From contig CAKRDT010000007.1 in NCBI GenBank assembly GCA_934316545.1, forward strand, positions 1 through 64,000: a stretch of 64,000 nucleotides of DNA, given 5' to 3'. Below are positions 57,639 through 64,000 of the stretch, piece by piece (position 1 is the stretch's first letter; each line of letters opens with the position of its first letter). This stretch comes from an uncultured Agathobacter sp. Lineage in GTDB: Bacteria; Bacillota; Clostridia; Lachnospirales; Lachnospiraceae. The notes beneath the pieces are model-generated. The model had not been told where the DNA came from and did no database searches. It saw nothing but the letters and a program-made list of their open reading frames with translations. The translations under genes were made by a program, and so were the position numbers.

Positions 57639-58188
57639 AAAAATCTGTGTAACGAACCGTGCGCTCGCTGCGCATCCGTTTGAGGAGCAGATCGCGCGCG
57701 TGCTTGATGCCAAGCCGGATATGCTGATCCTGCGCGAGAAGGATCTGGGCGAGGCGGAATATGAGAAGCTGGCGGCAGAGGTCAAAACGTTGGGCGAACG
57801 CACCGAAACGCAGCTTGTCCTTCATAGTTATCCAAGTGTTGCAAGGAAACTTGGCATATCGGCGATCCATATGCCGCTCGCAGGATTTACCGCAATGAGC
57901 GAGGAAGAAAAGGCGCAATTTACCATACGAGGTGCATCGGTACATTCGGTGGAGGATGCGCTTCGCGCCGAGCGGGCGGGCGCAACGTATGTGACAGCAG
58001 GACATATCTATGCAACGGACTGCAAGAAGGGACTGCCGGGCAGAGGACTGGAGTTCCTTAAGGATGTCTGTGCGGCGGTGCAGATTCCGGTCTATGCGAT
58101 CGGTGGAATCGATGAGACGAACGCGGATGCCTGCATCGAGGCAGGCGCGGTCGGCGTGTGCATGATGTCCGGATATATGAAAATTTAA
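57625..58188 (+). CDS. ThiE/TenI family thiamine phosphate synthase-like protein
   Basis: 187 residues from the ATG at 57625 (57631 is an alternative); either start overlaps thiH by up to 14 bases. The TIM-barrel motifs of ThiE/TenI are present: ILREKDLGEAEYEKLA, SAIHMPLAG, GASVHSVEDALRAERAGATYVTAGHIYAT and YAIGGIDETNADACIEAGA. The protein is slightly shorter than typical ThiE, which couples thiazole and pyrimidine phosphates. Some clostridial copies are TenI, the thiazole aromatase; the choice cannot be settled by eye. It is translationally coupled to thiH and ends the operon. Confidence 0.88.
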   Translation: MSMYKKICVTNRALAAHPFEEQIARVLDAKPDMLILREKDLGEAEYEKLAAEVKTLGERTETQLVLHSYPSVARKLGISAIHMPLAGFTAMSEEEKAQFTIRGASVHSVEDALRAERAGATYVTAGHIYATDCKKGLPGRGLEFLKDVCAAVQIPVYAIGGIDETNADACIEAGAVGVCMMSGYMKI

Positions 58189-58204
58189 CAGAATGTAAAG
58201 GCAG

Positions 58205-58231
58205 AGAGGATGTGACGATCCTCTTTGTTTT
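58205..58231 (+). terminator. Rho-independent terminator of the thi operon
   Basis: agaggat (58205-58211) pairs with atcctct (58218-58224), followed by tttgtttt. Confidence 0.8.
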
Positions 58232-58400
58232 GTGCAAAATGTACATCGGAACGAAAATCTGTACATGGGAGAGGACTCTGCCGTCTTTCCCATATGCGGG
58301 AATATATTATAGATGAATGTGATAAGAAAATTCTAGAAAATTAAAACGGCAGGAACGTATGTTTCTCTTGACGCTATACGTAATTGGTGGTTATTGACAA

Positions 58401-58428
58401 CAAGCCGCGAAGTTTTCTTTGCGGCTTG
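58401..58428 (-). terminator. Hairpin after the Rpn-family gene
   Basis: caagccgc (58401-58408) pairs with gcggcttg (58421-58428). It lies seven bases past the stop of the minus-strand gene. The minus-strand T tract is weak (ttgt). Confidence 0.5.
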
Positions 58429-58435
58429 AGTGTTA

Positions 58436-59392
58436 TTAAGAATTTGCTGGGAGCTTATACCCGGCTTTTCGCATTTCGGCTTTGAATGTTTCTATAGACA
58501 AATTAGCTTTGTCGGCACCGACTGACAAAGGAATAATTCCATCTTGTACAAATGAGAAGATGGTTTGTTTTCGCCCTTCCTCAATTAGATCTGATGGTAA
58601 TGTTAAAACTTTTCCGCCCATAATATCATCCATTCCTTTCCGAGCTTCGTTTCCCTTGGGAATTACATGGTCTGCGATTTCTTTGATGAGACATATCATG
58701 TCCTTGTAAAGCTCTGACTTTTTTTCTTTCTCGCAGGTATCTGTGAGCCGTTCGTTTATCTTTCGATAGTCGCCGAGAAGCTGGTTCAACTTCTTTTCAT
58801 TGGACTTATTGCTTTTTAAAAAATGTTCATATCGCAAAATGTGATATGGAAGCAATATGAGAAGATTCTTTTCGAACATGGCATTGACCGTGTATTTCTG
58901 TGCATGAATGATCGGAACCTGGTAGGTTACCGTCTGTCCATCAGAAAACTTGACAATCGCCGTATGGTATTCCGGCAGCGAGCGGTGATTGCGGATGTAC
59001 AATACACATGACTGTGGAAATTCGATCTCCCAGATCTCGCCCAAATCGGAGGCGTGTTCCAAGGCAATCGAAATATCATACTCGAACATTCGAATTACCA
59101 TCTCGGCATCCTTTTCGGATTGACACTCTAAGTGATAGATATGTCGGTCGATACGGATGATCGAGTCGGTAATGATCTTGCCATACTTTTCGTAGTGCTC
59201 ATTTCTCAGCTGCTCAAAATCTTCATCCTCACTGTAGTTTGTGTGAAATACTTCATTGATCAGTGAAATGAGGAGTTGTGGCATTTTCTGTGCGATGGTT
59301 CGGAATACATCGTCAAACACGGTGCTGCGTGCCACATTTTCTTCCTGCGCCGTATTTGGAGACACGGAAGACTTGTCGTTGGTTTGTTTCAT
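58436..59392 (-). CDS. Rpn-family PD-(D/E)XK nuclease
   Basis: 318 residues. The N-terminal 120 match the Rpn/YhgA-like recombination-promoting nuclease family: STVFDDVFRTIAQKMPQLLISLINEVF, then the PD-(D/E)XK core IIRIDRHIYHLECQS with Asp and Glu-x-Gln, then VIRMFEYDISIAL. The middle carries a charged helical segment. The C-terminal part resembles the tail of similar Lachnospiraceae proteins (IFSFVQDGIIPLSVGADKANLSIETF). Such proteins are widespread, often multicopy, and have DNA-cleaving activity in E. coli RpnA. It is the only clear minus-strand gene near here and looks like an independent accessory insertion. Confidence 0.85.
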   Translation of the reverse strand: MKQTNDKSSVSPNTAQEENVARSTVFDDVFRTIAQKMPQLLISLINEVFHTNYSEDEDFEQLRNEHYEKYGKIITDSIIRIDRHIYHLECQSEKDAEMVIRMFEYDISIALEHASDLGEIWEIEFPQSCVLYIRNHRSLPEYHTAIVKFSDGQTVTYQVPIIHAQKYTVNAMFEKNLLILLPYHILRYEHFLKSNKSNEKKLNQLLGDYRKINERLTDTCEKEKKSELYKDMICLIKEIADHVIPKGNEARKGMDDIMGGKVLTLPSDLIEEGRKQTIFSFVQDGIIPLSVGADKANLSIETFKAEMRKAGYKLPANS

Positions 59393-59671
59393 GCAGTTTC
59401 TTCCTTTCTTAAGTATATCATAACGAGGCTGTTTTACAACAAAAACAGTCCGTCAAAATTCAAAATAAACAGTCTGTATTTAATTCTTTAAACTCGGGTA
59501 TTCGTGCACATGAATTATCGTGCACCAAATGATTTGCCGAACCGATCTCACATACCGGTTTTCGTTTGCTTGAGTTTGTAGATTTACAATATCGGATTTT
59601 GTTATGCGTGTCAATCCGAATTGTGGATATGGAAATAAAAACGAGCATATTGCAGAATTCGTATTTGTATC

Positions 59672-59700
59672 TTGACAAATAAACACCACGCAAGTATCAT
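59672..59700 (+). promoter_or_regulatory. Promoter of the valS T-box leader
   Basis: A perfect ttgaca (59672-59677) and tatcat (59695-59700) are 17 bases apart. The bases between 59393 and 59671 otherwise show nothing I can name. Confidence 0.8.
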
Positions 59701-59706
59701 GATAAA

Positions 59707-59966
59707 AGATAGTCAAAAGTGATGACAAAGAGGAGTACGCACCGGGCGGCTGATAGAGAAGGACATTCATCGGCTGGAAGATGTCCGCAAAACGTGGTGT
59801 GGAAGGTAGCTTTGGAACTGAGATGCTGAAGGATACACTGTGTAGGCATTTCCGATTCGTCCCCGTTATCGGACTTGAGGTGTTCAAAGAAATTTTATGG
59901 AACACGAACGAAGGTGGTACCGCGAACATTCGCCCTTCCTGTCTTGTGGCAGGAGGGGCGCTTTTT
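59707..59966 (+). promoter_or_regulatory. T-box riboswitch controlling valS
   Basis: The conserved T-box ggtggtaccgcg lies at 59913-59924 and precedes a 13-base-pair terminator stem (59931-59943 with 59948-59960) followed by T residues. The upstream 200 bases would form Stem I and the linker, starting near the gaggagtacgc segment. Uncharged tRNA binding would favour the antiterminator and allow valS transcription. The downstream gene implies a tRNA-Val specifier; a GTA codon in the region aaggtagc (near 59805) is a candidate, not a proven one. Confidence 0.92.
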
Positions 59967-59983
59967 AGTGCAACAAGGAAACT

Positions 59984-60149
59984 ATTCGCAAAGAACCCGT
60001 AAGCATAAGAAAAATGATGATTCATGCTTGCATGGAAGAAGCATTTTTCTTATGCGTAAGGGGACTCGAATAGAGTCTCCGCCTCATATATGAGCAAAAT
60101 TAGTAGCGAAGCTACGAGAAAGCACGAGATATCGTGCGGTTTTGCGAAT
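59984..60149 (+). other. Multi-hairpin element between T-box and valS
   Basis: attcgcaaa (59984-59992) and its exact complement (60141-60149) enclose a series of hairpins: a perfect 14-base-pair stem (60003-60016 with 60042-60055), gactc/gagtc (60063-60077), ctca/tgag (60083-60094), gtagc/gctac (60103-60115) and gcacga/tcgtgc (60122-60137). It could be a structured part of the valS 5' region or a small inserted repeat with terminal inverted repeats. It has no coding content I trust. Confidence 0.7.
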
Positions 60150-60197
60150 TATATGGAAGGGTTCTTGAAGATTTATCAAGGAAGAAAGGAAAAAATC

Positions 60198-62846
<2,649 letters not shown>

Positions 62847-62867
62847 AAGAGTTATATTGTAAAGTCA

Positions 62868-62905
62868 ATCATCGCGGTACATGGTTCATGTATCGCGATT
62901 GTTTG
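62868..62905 (+). terminator. Hairpin terminator after valS
   Basis: tcgcggtacatg (62872-62883) pairs with catgtatcgcga (62887-62898) using one G-T pair, followed by the moderately T-rich ttgttt. Confidence 0.65.
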
Positions 62906-62971
62906 ACATTCGGTTTGTCGGATGAACGCGATTCATGCGATAAATTTTTAAAAAAGTTTATAGAAAATCGC

Positions 62972-62999
62972 TTGCAAACCCAAGGCGCTATATTATAAT
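62972..62999 (+). promoter_or_regulatory. Promoter of the small acidic protein and TPR genes
   Basis: ttgcaa (62972-62977) and tataat (62994-62999) are 16 bases apart, 49 bases before the first start codon. Confidence 0.65.
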
Positions 63000-63048
63000 A
63001 AATAAAGTAGTCAAATGGGATAAGGTTCAGAAATCCGGGAGAAAGAAA

Positions 63049-63192
63049 ATGATTAATTTTGAAAAAGAACTAAAAAACTTTGAACCAAGCCTCGAAGTGG
63101 AAGAAGCAGAGTCTGCAATCTACAATCATGATATGACGGATGTGACCGATATTATCGCTGAGATTCTGCGTGACGTGAAGGCAGGCCGCTAG
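63049..63192 (+). CDS. Small acidic protein of unknown function
   Basis: 47 residues (INFEKELKNFEPSLEVEEAE, then DVTDIIAEILRDVKAGR). GGGAG is suitably placed before the ATG, and a good promoter lies upstream. It is acidic and probably helical, with no Cys and no membrane segment. It is 27 bases ahead of the zinc-ribbon/TPR gene and likely in one operon with it. I do not recognise the family. Confidence rests on promoter, ribosome-binding site and codon use rather than on homology. Confidence 0.6.
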   Translation: MINFEKELKNFEPSLEVEEAESAIYNHDMTDVTDIIAEILRDVKAGR

Positions 63193-63219
63193 GCTGTGAC
63201 ATATAGATGAGAGGTTTGT

Positions 63220-64000
63220 ATGATTTGTTATAAATGTGGACAGGATGTAGGCGATGCGAAGCGTTGCCCGAATTGTGGTGAGGATCTGGCAATTTTCTGG
63301 AGAGTCAGACGGATCTCCAATTCTTATTATAATTTAGGATTGCAGCAGGCGGGGGTCCGGAATCTGTCCGGCGCAGTGGAAAGTCTGCGGAACAGTCTGA
63401 AATTCAATAAATACAATATTGCTGCCAGAAATCTGTTAGGTCTTGTCTATCATGAGATGGGAGAGACTGTGGCGGCACTCGGCGAGTGGGTAATCTCGCA
63501 GAGTTATCAGCCAACGGATAATCTTGCCAATGGATATCTTGATGAAATTCAGAAGAATCGTGGCCAGCTTGATACGATCAATCAGACAATCAAGAAGTAT
63601 AATCAGGCGTTGCATTACTGTCAGCAGGACAGCCGGGATCTGGCTATCATCCAGCTGAAGAAAGTGCTCTCGATGAATCCGAAGCTGGTCAAGGGACATC
63701 AGCTTTTGGCTCTTCTTTATCTGCAGGATGGCAAACTGGAGCTTGCAAAGAAATCGTTGCGTAATGCAGGCAGGATTGATGCAAATAATACAACAACGCT
63801 TCGTTATCTGAAAGAAGTGAATACGCAGCTGAAGGAGAAAAGTCCATCCAAGAAACCAAAGGATGACGATCTCATTTCCTATCAGAGTGGTAACGAGACG
63901 ATTATCATGCCGAAGCGATTCAAGGAATCCTCGCTTGGTGCTTCGCTTGCCTATATTGTGACGGGACTCGTTGTTGGTGCTGCCGTCACGGCGTTTCTGG
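63220..64000 (+). CDS. Zinc-ribbon/TPR membrane protein (truncated by window end)
   Basis: The first 260 residues are visible and the reading frame is open at the window edge. It starts with a zinc ribbon (CYKCGQDVGDAKRCPNCG) in the first 20 residues. Tetratricopeptide-like repeats follow from about 30 to 205 (AARNLLGLVYHEMGE, KGHQLLALLYLQDGKLELAKKSL). A hydrophilic stretch comes next (SPSKKPKDDD), then the start of a membrane helix (SLAYIVTGLVVGAAVTAF) at the edge. The role is unknown; the layout suggests a cytoplasmic interaction module attached to a membrane or extracytoplasmic domain beyond the window. Confidence 0.8.
   Translation, partial: MICYKCGQDVGDAKRCPNCGEDLAIFWRVRRISNSYYNLGLQQAGVRNLSGAVESLRNSLKFNKYNIAARNLLGLVYHEMGETVAALGEWVISQSYQPTDNLANGYLDEIQKNRGQLDTINQTIKKYNQALHYCQQDSRDLAIIQLKKVLSMNPKLVKGHQLLALLYLQDGKLELAKKSLRNAGRIDANNTTTLRYLKEVNTQLKEKSPSKKPKDDDLISYQSGNETIIMPKRFKESSLGASLAYIVTGLVVGAAVTAFL

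Noticed and set aside
56658..57803. 381-codon minus-strand open frame opposite thiH
   Set aside because: It is antisense to thiH and thiE, with no signals of its own.
58202..58435. Possible promoter or small RNA between the thi operon and the Rpn gene
   Set aside because: Apart from the two hairpin terminators, only weak promoter-like boxes (ttgacg, ttattg) are visible and no gene starts after them.
58436..59392. Calling the Rpn-family protein an IS transposase
   Set aside because: Database names for the family include the word transposase, but there are no terminal inverted repeats or target duplications visible around this gene, so a mobile element is not supported.

Overview
The window looks like a chromosomal segment of an anaerobic, low-to-moderate GC, Gram-positive member of the Clostridia, most likely a Lachnospiraceae. 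This rests on strong GGAGG ribosome-binding sites, a T-box leader in front of valS, the cdaA-cdaR-glmM order, two LytR-CpsA-Psr ligases, BIG2-type surface proteins, oxygen-sensitive ThiH instead of ThiO, and a teichoic-acid-like wall polymer locus. The genus cannot be fixed from the sequence alone. I found no rRNA, tRNA, CRISPR array, prophage or transposase of a classical IS family.

Layout. 1-5.9 kb: an SPFH/zinc-ribbon protein, an ACT-domain regulator with homoserine dehydrogenase, glycerol kinase, a ComF-like phosphoribosyltransferase and a YvyF-like zinc protein. 5.9-11.4 kb: two membrane proteins, then the c-di-AMP synthase/regulator pair cdaA-cdaR, glmM and an HPr-like protein. 11.4-25.4 kb: an undecaprenyl-phosphate sugar transferase and a long cell-surface polymer operon with its own promoter. 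It holds a GT2, a tandem LicD, a TagGH-type ABC exporter, a TagF-like polymerase, a TarI-like cytidylyltransferase, an SDR epimerase, a pyruvyl transferase and a secreted beta-helix protein. 25.5-32.6 kb: a convergent secreted metallo-beta-lactamase-fold protein with wall-binding repeats, an LCP ligase, an acyltransferase and two Ig-like surface proteins. 32.8-38 kb: phosphoglucomutase, a second LCP ligase and glmS. 38-45.7 kb: HtrA, GtrA, carbamate kinase, PepF, LuxS, Pfs nucleosidase, a polysaccharide deacetylase and a TetR regulator. 45.7-50.5 kb: a 1178-residue membrane sensor with an HD-GYP output domain, translationally overlapped by a BMP-type ligand-binding protein. 50.7-54.8 kb: a 48-residue membrane peptide and an RND transporter. 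54.9-58.2 kb: a large palindromic element and thiS-thiG-thiH-thiE. 58.4-64 kb: an Rpn-family nuclease on the minus strand, a T-box, an unexplained multi-hairpin insert, valS, a small acidic protein and a zinc-ribbon/TPR protein cut by the window end.

How they fit together. Much of the segment serves the cell envelope. glmS and glmM make amino-sugar precursors, phosphoglucomutase feeds nucleotide sugars, and the 13-25 kb operon builds and exports a phospho-polymer. LicD domains probably decorate it, LCP proteins probably attach it to the wall, and the metallo-beta-lactamase protein resembles pneumococcal Pce, which trims LicD-type phosphocholine. c-di-AMP (cdaA/cdaR) links to the same precursor pathway.

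The most unusual items are: (1) a roughly 377-bp near-palindrome with 48-bp perfect arms upstream of thiS, with what looks like the end of a diverged second copy at the window's left edge; (2) a 166-bp multi-hairpin element closed by 9-bp terminal inverted repeats, between the valS T-box terminator and valS; (3) the ECF-S-like/propeller/HD-GYP sensor with its overlapping BMP partner; (4) the tandem LicD plus Pce-like pair.
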